NCBI GenBank assembly: GCA_003427395.1
Contig: BFEA01000615.1
Span: forward strand, 69,670-90,415
From: Chara braunii
Lineage: Eukaryota; Streptophyta; Charophyceae; Charales; Characeae
DNA: 20,746 nucleotides
Direction: 5' to 3'
How positions within the stretch are numbered: the stretch's first letter is position 1; each line of letters starts with the position of its first letter. The notes below the pieces were generated by a model, which made no database searches, was not told the DNA's origin, and saw nothing but the letters and a program-made list of their open reading frames with translations. The position numbers and the translations under genes were made by a program. Shown piece after piece: positions 1-9,095 of the stretch.

Positions 1-249
1 CCGCACCGCTCGCACCGCTGGCGCTTAGCTAGTATATATATATGTTCCAAAAAAAAAAAAGATGGTTTTTTTTTTTTGCAAAGGGCGATGGCCTTGAGGT
101 ACTATCATCGAACTAATCTGACACCAGGTGGCTTTTTCAGCGCAGGGTGACCTTTATTTATTGCCTTAAGGGAAACCCCAATTGGGGGGGGGGACACCTG
201 CCAGGGGACATCCAGTAGCATAGGGACCACGGGAGCATCATCCGAGTGG

Positions 250-463
250 CCAGTCGTTGTGCCTCCCCGATTACCCCTCCCCATATGAACATCAGAAGAG
301 ACTACTTTTTTTTTTTAATGCCAATTGGGGGGACCAATGGGCTATCTCTAGGTGGCGGGCGGTAAGCATGCCCAGGAAGGTACATGAGGCCAATGGGGGA
401 TTGAACCCACAACCTCCAGAATGGTCCTTGCATGCCTTACCAACTGAGCCAGGCCGCTGGATT
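250..463 (-). mobile_element. tRNA-derived SINE-like element, copy 1
   Basis: On the minus strand this begins with a tRNA-like head. A box A match (TGGCTCAGTTGG, 440-451) and a box B match (GGTTCAATCC, 398-407) sit at the spacing of an internal RNA polymerase III promoter. The cloverleaf is degenerate: the T-stem has mismatches and no U sits before the anticodon position, so this is not a functional tRNA. The body towards lower coordinates shares the block GTTGTGCCTCCC (plus strand, 256-267) with a second copy about 430 bp away. A T-run (plus strand) adjoins the head side at 461-483, and an internal T-run lies at 305-316. The far end is uncertain. Confidence 0.6.
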
Positions 464-679
464 TTTTTTTATTTTTATTTTTTTCGATACTCTTCTCTCA
501 ACCAGTGTTTCTTTACCTTCCACTACCTACTCCTAAGACTATCTAGAGGGGACCCCTGCAAACATAGTTTTCCTCTCTCTGTGAAGGGGAGATTTCATGT
601 TGCCCCTTGCCCCTAATGGTTAGGGTATAGGGTTGGGGCCGCCAGTGGGGGTCTGGCTAACACAAAGACCGAGACCTGC

Positions 680-952
680 TAGTAGTTGTGCCTCCCTTTC
701 TCATCATCCCCCACCCTTCATCGAGTAGNAGCAGAGGCTATGGCCAACACTCTCCCACACACCACACACAACCCATTCGCGCTCACACTCACACCCGTGT
801 TGGTCGTAGACCTCGCTAATANCGATCAGGGGTATCCCGAGGACTATCACAGTCCGTTGGCACTAAGTGCGTCACAGGCGGCCATGGGGCTTGAACCCAC
901 AACCTCCTGAATGCAACTTGCATGCCTAACCAACTGAGCTAGGGCGCTGGAT
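680..952 (-). mobile_element. tRNA-derived SINE-like element, copy 2
   Basis: Same family and orientation as the element at 250-463. Box A is TAGCTCAGTTGG (930-941) and box B is GGTTCAAGCC (888-897). The T-arm pairs over five positions with one wobble, the acceptor-like ends pair at five of seven positions, and the anticodon-stem-like arm pairs at four of five. This copy is therefore closer to a real cloverleaf than copy 1, but the anticodon loop is not canonical. The head is followed on the plus side by a T-run (951-966). The body keeps GTTGTGCCTCCC at 685-696. The distal boundary is not defined by a visible target-site duplication. Confidence 0.62.
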
Positions 953-963
953 TTTTTTTTTTT

Positions 964-1500
964 TTTGACATGGCCGCCAATATGTGAGGTGAGAAAAAAA
1001 AAAACAAAAAAAAAAACACGTTGGAGGCCGGGAATACCTCCACATCTCGGCCCTTACCCAGATTAGGGGGATGGCATGGCTGTGCTGCCTGTGCACTTAC
1101 TCCAGAAATGGACGCTCGAAAACCTGTTCTAGGACTGTCAGAACGACTAGAAAAGTAACAGAGTAGTGATTTCTCCACTTACTGCTTAAGTTCTCTCTAG
1201 ATTTTTCATTTCTTGAGTTATCAGAGGGGTCTGCCCTTCTCACTCTAGATTGATCTAGAGCACCAGCCTGCAAAGGCCGTTGGACCTTGAGTATGGAAGG
1301 ACAACCCTGGCTGGTGCTGCCCTGGAGTGAAATGGCCCAACTCAAAAAGTGACGGCGCAACTCTAGCTTTTCTAGAGTCAAGAGCTAGTGCGGCGATGCA
1401 TAGATTCTATGACTTTTCGTGACTTTGACAGCTCTAGAATGACTCTAGAAAATTTTCACAAGTCAAGAGTAGTGCAGCGAGCCCCTAGGTCTCGTACACA
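964..1500. other. non-coding stretch with A-runs and clustered TCTAGA sites
   Basis: No coding signal is convincing. Interrupted A-runs lie at 993-1017. Six copies of TCTAGA lie between 1196 and 1449 (1196, 1244, 1254, 1371, 1433 and 1444). Two near-identical phrases around 1375-1400 and 1459-1480, with core GTCAAGAG..AGTGC.GCGA, suggest an old short duplication spaced about 84 bp. Confidence 0.5.
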
Positions 1501-1593
1501 TCAATTATCAGGCTGCTTTATAGATTAATTATGTGGTTGCGCTATGTTCGGGGGAAAGGAGAGGTGTACCAAGCACATGTGTGACTGAATGAG

Positions 1594-1626
1594 CGGTCTG
1601 CCCATCACCTCTTGATGAACAGACCG
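1594..1626. repeat. two-tier inverted repeat (hairpin)
   Basis: The outer arms CGGTCTG (1594-1600) and CAGACCG (1620-1626) are perfectly complementary over 7 bp. Inside them, after a 2x2 internal loop, CATCA (1603-1607) pairs with TGATG (1613-1617) around a 5-nt loop. The total is 12 bp in a 33-nt span. Function is unknown. Confidence 0.5.
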
Positions 1627-1689
1627 GAGCTCGAACGTAAATGCAATTAGATGAAGTACAGAGATTAGTGGTGTACTACTCTCCACATG

Positions 1690-1731
1690 CACTAGGGACA
1701 ATATGGAAATGTATCTTTCCATATACTAGTG
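1690..1731. repeat. long two-tier inverted repeat (hairpin)
   Basis: The inner arms ATATGGAAA (1701-1709) and TTTCCATAT (1716-1724) are perfectly complementary over 9 bp with a 6-nt loop. The outer arms CACTAG (1690-1695) and CTAGTG (1726-1731) add 6 bp, separated by an asymmetric 5x1 internal loop. This is one of the stronger isolated inverted repeats in the window. Confidence 0.55.
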
Positions 1732-1773
1732 GTGGATTCAGTCTCATTTCGCACATTTGGAGGGTTATGCAGC

Positions 1774-2085
1774 AAGGCCCATTGTTCTTTTGGCCTTCAG
1801 AAAAAAAACTTGGCTCATTTATTATGGGCCAAGTGCCTGTGTGAGGATTTAGTTCCTCGGCAGTGTCTGAAAGTGCCGTGCCCGCCCTGAGTGAAGGCNG
1901 GCTTGCAAATATGTGCCAATGCCTATTTATAGGGCTNTGAGACCAGGCTGAGGGNCCCAAGCAGAGCCTGTTGGAAACCCCATGTGNGCATGGATCTTCG
2001 ACGAGGCCTTGTTACGAGTTGGCTCCTTAGCATGCCCTGCAGGGCCCTATCAGCAAGCATGAGCCCGCCCTAAGTGAAGGCGGGC
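1774..2085. repeat. cluster of short inverted repeats, including one hairpin present twice
   Basis: Successive dyads are AAGGCC/GGCCTT (1774-1797), ACTTGGC/GCCAAGT (1808-1834), GAGGA/TCCTC (1843-1858), GCCCGCC/GGCNGGC (1880-1902), CAGGCT/AGCCTG (1944-1970), the palindrome CCCTGCAGGG (2035-2044) and GCCCGCC/GGCGGGC (2063-2085). The 1880-1902 and 2063-2085 hairpins are near-identical copies with loop CT[G/A]AGTGAA. No coding potential is evident. Individual 5-7 bp dyads can occur by chance; the density and the duplicated one are what is notable. Confidence 0.45.
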
Positions 2086-2109
2086 CCCCTAAATTTCAAT
2101 ATGGCCTGA

Positions 2110-2990
2110 GTTCGTCAAATTTGGCCAAGGTTGGTGGGCGCCNGACAGTTGCCATGCGCCAGTTGGTTACATCCTCCATACTCNTGNGAAACAAAAATAA
2201 TCCCTTAGCCTTCTTGGCTCTTCCAGCAGCACAGGCGAAGTAGGGAGAACCTCACGTTTACTCCTGTGTGGTTGGGCAGGCTCAACCAATTCGGTCTCAG
2301 GCCACTGTCTGAATGGGCCTGGGCGCAGACACTTTGGCCCGATTTGAAGCTACTGGAAATACACGAGGTCCAGCTAGGGAGCAGACTGGGCGAGCACTTT
2401 CCATAAAGGAAAGAGCTCGCCACTGGTGGGGGCATTCCGACATTAGGCAGTGCATGCGGCAGTGCTGCTTAAGCGTGCGCTTGCGGGCTGTGCGCTGGGC
2501 ACTAGCGCTAGTTGCCAGGCAGTGCGCACGGGCGCTGGAAGAAGGCAGGGCGCTGCTGAGGGCAGCGCCAGAGCCAGCCCTACATAGCCAGGGCTTGGCT
2601 TGGACACCTATGTGGTCCAGATACGGAGCGACGAGTAAAGTTGGAAAAGCAGAANTGGGTCCTTNCTAAAAGACTATCGAGTCCAAAAGGTATCTTTGAA
2701 CTTCGTCTTCCGCAGCGCGAAGCCTTTTTCCGTGTTGAAAAGGAGGGGGGACCCACATAGGATCTCAGTTTCGAACAAGGGACCGATGGTGCTCTTCATA
2801 GAGTTTAGAATTCGAGTTGGAGGGTTGCAGTTTCACTGCTTTCTCCTTGAACTCTTCTTCACCACATCTTCGATAGTTGAAGCCTTGGTCTTTGAAATGC
2901 TCTATACGGCGACAATCGAAGCAAAACAGAGCGGCGAGGAAATCGGGTATGAATAATCACAAAACCCGAAGTGAGAAACCCAGAACAACG
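2110..2990. other. non-coding stretch, nothing recognised
   Basis: The GC-rich part (about 2310-2640) alternates GCGC/GTGC words and has a chance-length open frame of about 118 codons (2313-2669) that I do not recognise. The rest shows no domain, RNA gene or repeat that I can name. Confidence 0.4.
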
Positions 2991-3010
2991 TGGTTGAGCG
3001 CATTGGTCGC

Positions 3011-3064
3011 GAAGGGGGATTCTCCCAGGCCCGTCACGAAGGGGGATTCTCCCAGGCCCGTCAC
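3011..3064. repeat. 27-bp perfect tandem duplication
   Basis: A 27-bp unit beginning GAAGGGGGATTC and ending CCCGTCAC occurs twice head to tail (3011-3037 and 3038-3064) with no differences. The identity indicates a recent slippage or unequal exchange. Confidence 0.9.
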
Positions 3065-3151
3065 GCAGGATTTTGCAATACTTCTCACAGAGCAGTGCCG
3101 CTCCGGTTGAGTGCGGAAGCCATACCTCTCGTGGACCCCTACGATAGGAAA

Positions 3152-4027
3152 GGGTCACACGAGGTACAACTTACCTCCACCTATGAGAGTTGTCACTATC
3201 CTATCGGTGAGGATATCCCCCCCGAGCTATGGAACCACGTGCGACAGCTTCTCGAGTGCAATTGCAAAGATGACCTAGGCGAAGGCGTTTCTCATTCACT
3301 GTGACATAGGGGGTATACGCGGTTAACGCCTTAATCGAACCCGCATACGGACCGACGCTTGAGGCGTTGATCTCCGAAGCGTGGTCCTACGCCGATCGAT
3401 TACGACAACCTGTCCCACGCACGGACTTACGGCTGAGGCATTGATGTCCCAAGCGTGGTCCTACGCCTTACATGCAAATTCGCGCCTAGTCCCTTTTTCA
3501 CCTCATCCCATTACCATACTGTGCATAGACAAGTGAATGTTACGTGTAAACTTTGAATAAAGAGTGTGACGATACTTGCCTCATCATATCAATTAGCTAT
3601 GCATGACTATGTAAGCAGTCATAATGATGGTGTACTATGTGGTGTCCATAACCATGCGATCCCTTTTAAAAATTGGGGTCGCATTCGATGCTCAGACTTC
3701 AGTTAACACGTGTTTTGAGGGATTATTTTCATGACATTAAACAATCGCGAATACGATTGTGTGTCCAGACCTCTCCTCCACACCGTGCAGAGGAGCGGTG
3801 GGCAAACTACAACCTTTTGAGGCAACGAAATACCGTCATTTATAGGAAGAGGTCATATCTTTGGAGGCCTTGGAACATGTCAAGGGGTTTGGCTTTGACA
3901 ACCCTCAGGGACCTCAACATCCAACTGTAAAACTTAACAAGCAAATTAAGTAAAACTATTTTTTCCCTCAAAATTCGCTTAACCCTCTCGTATGGTCAAT
4001 CAAGCCGCGTGAGTAGACAAAGGAATA
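3152..4027 (+). repeat. 876-bp repeat, unit A
   Basis: Unit A is followed directly by a diverged second unit of nearly the same length, beginning with the same GGGTCAC word. Alignable landmarks run the whole length: GAGGTACAACTTACCTCCA, a GGACC...GGTCC hairpin (3349-3387), an AATAAA signal (3556-3561) followed by GTGTGAC, a TGTGGTGTCCA block, and an AAT-CAAGCCGC end. Open frames inside are short and differ between units, so it looks non-coding. A conserved poly(A)-like signal is compatible with an LTR or another transcribed repeat, but no TG..CA ends were found. Confidence 0.75.
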
Positions 4028-4893
4028 GGGTCACGCGAGGTACAACTTACCTCCAGCTATGGGAACTGTCACCATCCTGTCGGTAGGCATTTGCACCCTG
4101 AGCTACGGAACCACGTGCAAAAGCTTCTCGAGTGCAATCGTAAAGATGGGTTAAGCGAAGGCATTTCTTATTCGCTGTCACATAGGGGGTATATAGGGTT
4201 CACGCCTTAATCGAACCCTCACACGGACCACCGCTTGGGGCGCTGACCTCCTAAGCGTGGTCCTACGCGGATTGATTAGGACGACATGTCTAACCTGCGC
4301 ACGGCCGGACGCTTGAGGCATTGATGTCCCAAAAGCGGTATGCAAATTCGCACCTAATCCCTTTTTTACCTCATCCCATTACCGTATTATGCACACACAA
4401 ATGAACGTTGTGTGTAAACTTTGAATAAAGAGTGTGACGGTACTTTCCTCGTCATATCAATTTGCTATGCATGGTTATGCAAGCGGTCACAATGATGGCG
4501 TACTATGTGGTGTCCACTATCATGATATCCTTTCTAAAAAATGGGGTCGCATTAGATGCTCAAACTTTGGTTAACATGTGTTTTGAGGGATTATTTTCAT
4601 AATGGTGATTCAGAACAATTGCGAATACAATTTTGTGTTCTACCCTCTCCTGCACAATGTGCAGATGAGCGGTGGGCAGGCTACAACCTTTTGAGCCGAC
4701 GGAATGTCATGACTTATAGAAAGAGACCATATCTTAGGAGGCCTTGTAAAATATCAAGGGGTTTCACTTTGACAACCCTCACGGACCTCAACATCCAACT
4801 GTCAAATTTAACAAGCAAATTAAGAAAAACTATTTTTTCCTTCTAAATTTGCTTAACCCTCCCACATGGTCAATCAAGCCGCATGGGTAGATA
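4028..4893 (+). repeat. 876-bp repeat, unit B
   Basis: Head-to-tail partner of the 3152-4027 unit, with substitutions and small indels throughout (I judge roughly 80% identity by eye). It keeps the GGACC...GGTCC stem-loop (4225-4263), the AATAAA (4424-4429) and the terminal CAAGCCGC. It has lost most of a second internal hairpin copy that unit A carries at about 3421-3470. It is directly followed by the 4893-5335 repeat. Confidence 0.75.
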
Positions 4894-5335
4894 CGGTATA
4901 TTGAGATTACTGAATATGAGGCGATCACTTTCATAATCACAATATGACTTCCTTCCAAATTATGCAAATGATCGCAGGGAAGTCAAATCCAGAGTTTGAA
5001 TCACTACCATACTTGCAATCATACTAAAATTCAACATCAATGAACCACACACTAAACGAGGTGAACTTCAACCATCCTCTGCACTCACACCCTTTGCTTT
5101 ATTTACGCAAGCCCCAACCTTTGTCTAACCTTTCAAAAAAAAAACACTCAGTTCATCTCTTAAATGACCATCTAACAAAAGTTCGGGCAAATACCCAAAG
5201 AAGCAATTCAATCCATAGGGGCTAAGGTCTTAGTTTGAGTTNCGAGGGTGAGTTAAAGTTGAGTTGGAAACTGACCTATTGTTAAAAGATAACAAAAATT
5301 GTTGATTCTTGCCGGATCAGGTTGAAATTCAATCA
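4893..5335 (+). repeat. dispersed repeat family R2, copy 1
   Basis: This segment aligns along its length with the reverse complement of 18175-18690 and, more weakly, with 8628-9095. Shared landmarks in order are a CATAATC region, AAGTCAAATCCA, GAACTTCAACCAT, CACCCTTTGCTTT, AAATGACCAT and a dyad near GTTA..GATAAC (5281-5293). Spacing between the AACTTCAACC landmark and the dyad is similar in all copies (about 220-240 bp). No coding signal is conserved. It immediately follows unit B of the 876-bp repeat. Confidence 0.65.
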
Positions 5336-5973
5336 AACCTTGAGTCAAAGCAACTGAAAAGCATCTGCAACACAACACACACCACAAACATTATAATCTT
5401 CTTTAAACTAGGTTTTATCTCTTTTCTGGTCAGCACCATGAAAAATCGGAGTTGTTTAATTGGAGAGGTTCTACGTCTTGTAGGTTATGTGGTTCTTTTA
5501 CATTGTCACTTTCGTCGGACTCGTGTATTCATTTTTCGTCTTGTCTTGCTTCTTTTTTACAAGGGTAGGGTCATCTCGAACACGAAGGTCCTCGAAATAT
5601 CCGACACACATATTGCGGAAAGTCTCCGGGTTCACACAAAAAAACAAGGATATGTTAAAGGCATCAGCGGTTGATGTTGAGATCGGGAAGAAGGAGCATG
5701 CCATAGCCATCGAGGAGTGTCTTTCTCTTCTGCGCCCAGAGAAAGGGACATATCAATGATTTGTGAGTAGGGGTTAGAGCATGTATGAAAAATACTTAGC
5801 AATGCATCGTGCAATGAAGGACAATCCTTAGATATCTTTTTCTCACTATCCGCGTGTGTGTTGTTCGATGTTGCGCAATGCACGCCACAATACGTGGAGC
5901 ACGTGGGGGAAGATTCACTACAACGACTGCACCTTAAAGCTTTTGGGTTTTTGACGACATTATACGAGGCTCA
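5336..5973 (+). other. probable decayed upstream part of the protease-bearing element
   Basis: Short open frames change phase through this stretch. A frame at about 5570-5759 with charged residues ends in ..CLSLLRPEKGTYQ, and a further short piece around 5780-5812 reads MYEKYLAMHRAMKDNP before a stop. They look like fragments of one broken gene leading into the Ulp1-like domain downstream, but no domain can be named here. A hydrophobic run encoded at about 5487-5560 is more likely a shadow of T-rich DNA than a membrane segment. Confidence 0.3.
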
Positions 5974-6638
5974 GTGCCACCTCACATCGTGCTGTCTATC
6001 CTCGCCGATGGTCAATCACGAATTGCAACAAAAAATATCCTCACCCTCTTGCATATCCACGACAAGGTAAATGATGAGGTGGTTAATTTTTACNTGNCNC
6101 TATTGGGNTCGACCGCATATGCGATACGTGACATCCCGTCAGACCTTCAAATCTTTAGCTTTAATTCGTTCTTCTTCAGTAAATTGCAACTTCAAGGACA
6201 CGGTGGGGTGGAGTGGTGGGCNAAAAANGTAGTTTTGTTTCAATACGATATTGTNTTCGTTCCTGTCCACAAAAATGATGATAANTGGATTCTCCTTTCN
6301 GTCAACTTGAGAGATAATGTCCTCAAAATTTTGATTATTTTCCTCGCGCTGTAGATGATTCGANTTCTTACCTTAGNGTTTTCGAGTTGATTTCACAATA
6401 TTTGGAACATCAAACATTACATAGACGGTCGGGTAGGACTTGGAAGTCGGTGGCGGCAAATGTTGTGGTGGAAGGAGTTNCAAAACAAGTGGATGAAGCT
6501 AGTTGTGAGGTGTTTATGTTGATGTTTGCGACGCTGTTGCAACGTGGTGATCAACCACCTTTCTTGTTCTCTTGTAAAAATATCAAACTTATTAGACGAC
6601 AATTGACATTATATATCTTAGAACACCGTTGTCTCTGA
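5974..6638 (+). pseudogene. degenerate Ulp1/C48-type cysteine protease domain
   Basis: The first part (5974-6330) reads in one frame and contains the family's N-terminal pattern: ..DKVNDEVVNFY, then ..IFSFNSFFFSKL, a tryptophan pair, and FVPVHKNDD-x-WILL-x-VNLRD. The reading then moves to another frame at a T-run (6329-6332), consistent with one lost base. It continues FDYFPRAVDDS.., ..VDEASCEVFMLMFA.., and IKLIRRQLTLYIL to a TGA at 6636-6638. In Ulp1 proteases the triad is His (before Trp), Asp (in the xDS-like strand) and Cys (in DCGVF). Here the Cys codon is present (6504-6506) and an Asp is available after the shift. The His codon is AAN (6283-6285), which cannot encode His, and DCG reads SCE. 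The region contains several N bases, so some defects may be sequencing errors. Such domains occur in SUMO proteases and in plant transposons; the repeat setting favours a transposon relic. Confidence 0.7.
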
Positions 6639-6639
6639 T

Positions 6640-7390
6640 GAATTTGATTGACTTAGAAACTTTCTTTTGAAAGTATTATATTCATTAATGATTATATTTT
6701 ATAAATCATGACATTATTCAACTGTCGTTTTGACAATGATATTGCTTATTTTATTATTGTGAGTTTGAGTTGTCTTCGGCATGCTCACTGCCAATCTGCG
6801 TTACGTTTAGACTTTGTAATCTCTGTCACATACCAGGCGTTTCTCACGCGGCGGAACAAGTATGCGTTGCGTTCCATGTTTCAAATTTTGTTCAGGTCAA
6901 CCAAAAGTGTACATATGAATCTGATCGACATCATATAATATTAGTAATTGTATTGCGACATGACAAATTGGTGTGTGGATGTATGACAAATCTCGACGAG
7001 TGTGTGAGTGTGCGGTTCCATATGCAAAGACCACTCGGATCACGTTTCTTGTGTGTGCATAAAATCACATGCCTTGTGACCGCCTGGTAGCGCCTACATT
7101 ACATTTAATTTACAATTTTTCGTTCGTACCCAAACCTTGTGTACAGGGCAAATTAAAGTGCGAATTCGATCGAAAATAAACAAAATTTGAAGTTATTGTG
7201 TAATATAACATGTGTTGTTGAAAAAAACGAACATATATACAAAATTAACTGCTTGTTACAAGACGAATGGTGAATATTTTTGAGTTTTACTTCGACTACT
7301 ACTCTATTTGTTACAGTACTTGAAGTTGACGATACCAATTACATTATAATATATCCAACGAGCTTACAATGATACATAGTTCAAAACAAA
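6640..7390. other. AT-rich non-coding stretch, nothing recognised
   Basis: AT-rich sequence follows the protease relic. Two overlapping open frames (6708-7090) have no recognisable domain and no consistent protein-like composition. It may be the 3' part of the same decayed element. Confidence 0.35.
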
Positions 7391-7394
7391 CATG

Positions 7395-7945
7395 TCTAAC
7401 AAGGATACAATCATGACACCTTGCTCATCACAATTGNAAACAAGTATGAATCTCAACACACTTCCGAATATCGAGCGAGATGGTGGGCATNCCTATCATT
7501 ACACTTAGTATTCTAAAGAAGTCCGAATTTCATCAACATTTAAACAACCGTCTCGGGCAAGATGATAGGCATGCCTGCACAACTTAGGGATAACCTAAAG
7601 AAATGTATTATCCAAGAAGGATTTAATCATGACACCTTGCTCATCACATTTATAAACTTTAAGTTTAACAAGTATGGATATCAACACACTCCCGCACACG
7701 GTTCTGGGATAGACGTGCCGATCATTTCACTAAGTTTTCTAAAGAAGTCCGGATCTAGTCAAACATCCAAACAACCGTCTCAGGCGAGAGGATGGACATG
7801 TCTTTACGACTTAGGGATAACCTAAAGAATTGTATTATCTAACTAGGATTCAATCATGACACCTTGCTTATCTCATTTATAAAGTTTAACAAATATGAAT
7901 CTCAACAAGTTTTCGCATTTGAGGCGAATGGATGAGCGTGCCTAC
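7395..7945 (+). repeat. three-copy tandem array, unit about 220 bp
   Basis: The phrase TCATGACACCTTGCT recurs at 7411, 7627 and 7854, giving periods of 216 and 227 bp. Other shared phrases are AAAGAAGTCCG, AACAACCGTCTC and ACTTAGGGATAACCTAAAGAA (second and third units). The copies differ by substitutions and small indels, so the array is old. No reading frame is kept between copies. Confidence 0.75.
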
Positions 7946-8049
7946 CAGTGTCGTACCCCCGTTCACCGTTCACAGGGTCGTTTAACGNGGGGTGGCCACC
8001 GGTCACGTTTTTCGTGACCGGTTGTAGTTCACGGAGTTCACGCAGAGCG

Positions 8050-8430
8050 GTGTCGCGCGCGGTTGTTTCACACCCAGANGCAAAGTAATTCTTGTGTCGG
8101 ACATCACGGTCGTGTCANGCAGGAGTTTTGGGTTACCTTAGGGAAACACCCTTCCGACCGTGCACGCGTGCTATACCTTTTGCGAATCCCTACGATAGGT
8201 TAGAGACTCCGCGAGATATAACTTATCTCCACCTGCGGGAACTGTCACCATCCCTTAGATGGGCATATCCCTGCTGAGCTACTGACTGACGTGCGGAGGC
8301 TTTTACTGACAATCGTAGAGGTAAGCCAACCGAGGGTGTTTTCTCAATCGTCGTAGCATAGGCATACATGCGGTTGAAGGCCTAAGACTGACCCGTATAT
8401 CATGCCCCGAGGTGCTAACTCCCTTGGACC
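8050..8430 (+). repeat. partial, diverged third copy of the 876-bp repeat
   Basis: The stretch with CCCTACGATAGG, then TATAACTTATCTCCACCTG, GGGAACTGTCACCATCC, GCTGAGCTAC, CGTGCGGAGGC and CATAGGCATACATGCGGTT lines up in order with about 3100-3370 and, more closely, with unit B at 4028-4240. The similarity fades after about 8430. It also matches sequence upstream of unit A (CCCTACGATAGG at 3136-3149), so the repeat's true left end lies before 3152. Confidence 0.6.
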
Positions 8431-8627
8431 GACTATCTTATCAGGTCGACCTTTTCCGACAGTCTTCCACGCTTAGCTTATTATGATAATGAAAATTATA
8501 TTCCCTTGTTGACCATATGAGAAATGTCAAAGTCTAAGCTCTTTTGTAATCTCCCGCTTTCTCAAGATCTCAACAGAATCCTAGACAATAATCTTCTTGA
8601 GCTTGGATCAGAGTATGAAATTGCTCA

Positions 8628-9095
8628 TAGACATATATGAGTACATATGTATATCGGGGAGGGAATGAGCGGTGGACCTCTCTTTCACAATCGTGGTGCA
8701 CCCGTGTCTGAATATTCCAGATAATCTCAAAGTTCAGAAAGACAGTCCACTGCCCAACACTTGTGGAGATGCAAAACACATACACGCGTACAGATGCGCA
8801 ACACAGAATGCGCTACAAACGTCAACCTTTAACCCATTCATAGCAAGTCCTTCATTCCCCTAAACCTTGAAAACAACACTCCTTCCTATTCCTGACTCCT
8901 ATTACCCAACCCTTCACCTTTTCAAAGACCTTCGAGAGATGATTTGGACAATTTTAGGCTAAGATACAGGGGAAGATCTGTCCGTTTTACTTTTAGGTTT
9001 TGTCTTAGGAGTTGGTATCAACCCATGTGGAGGTTGAGTCGGAATTCTACCGACCTGTTATCTAATGATAACAAAATTGCAGATCCTTACGGTTT
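8628..9095 (+). repeat. dispersed repeat family R2, copy 2 (highly diverged)
   Basis: Landmarks match copies 1 and 3 in order and spacing: an AT-rich CATATATG..CATATGTATAT start, TTTCACAATCGTGGTG, GTCAACCTTTAACCCATTC, and the dyad GTTATC-TAAT-GATAAC (9057-9072) followed by GATCCT. Identity between landmarks is low, so the call rests on collinearity. No gene is evident in it. Confidence 0.45.

Noticed and set aside
385-463. Functional tRNA gene on the minus strand
   Set aside because: Box A and box B are present but the cloverleaf is degenerate, the anticodon loop is not canonical, and a second copy with a shared body shows that it is a SINE-like repeat. The same reasoning applies to 872-952.
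2313-2669. 118-codon frame in GC-rich sequence
   Set aside because: The length is within chance for GC-rich DNA, and there is no recognisable domain or codon bias.
2990-3304. 104-codon frame across the start of the 876-bp repeat as a protein
   Set aside because: The frame is not kept in unit B or in the partial copy at 8050-8430, as would be expected for a coding repeat.
5487-5560. Hydrophobic segment suggesting a membrane protein
   Set aside because: It lies in T-rich DNA, where hydrophobic runs arise by default, and frames break on both sides.
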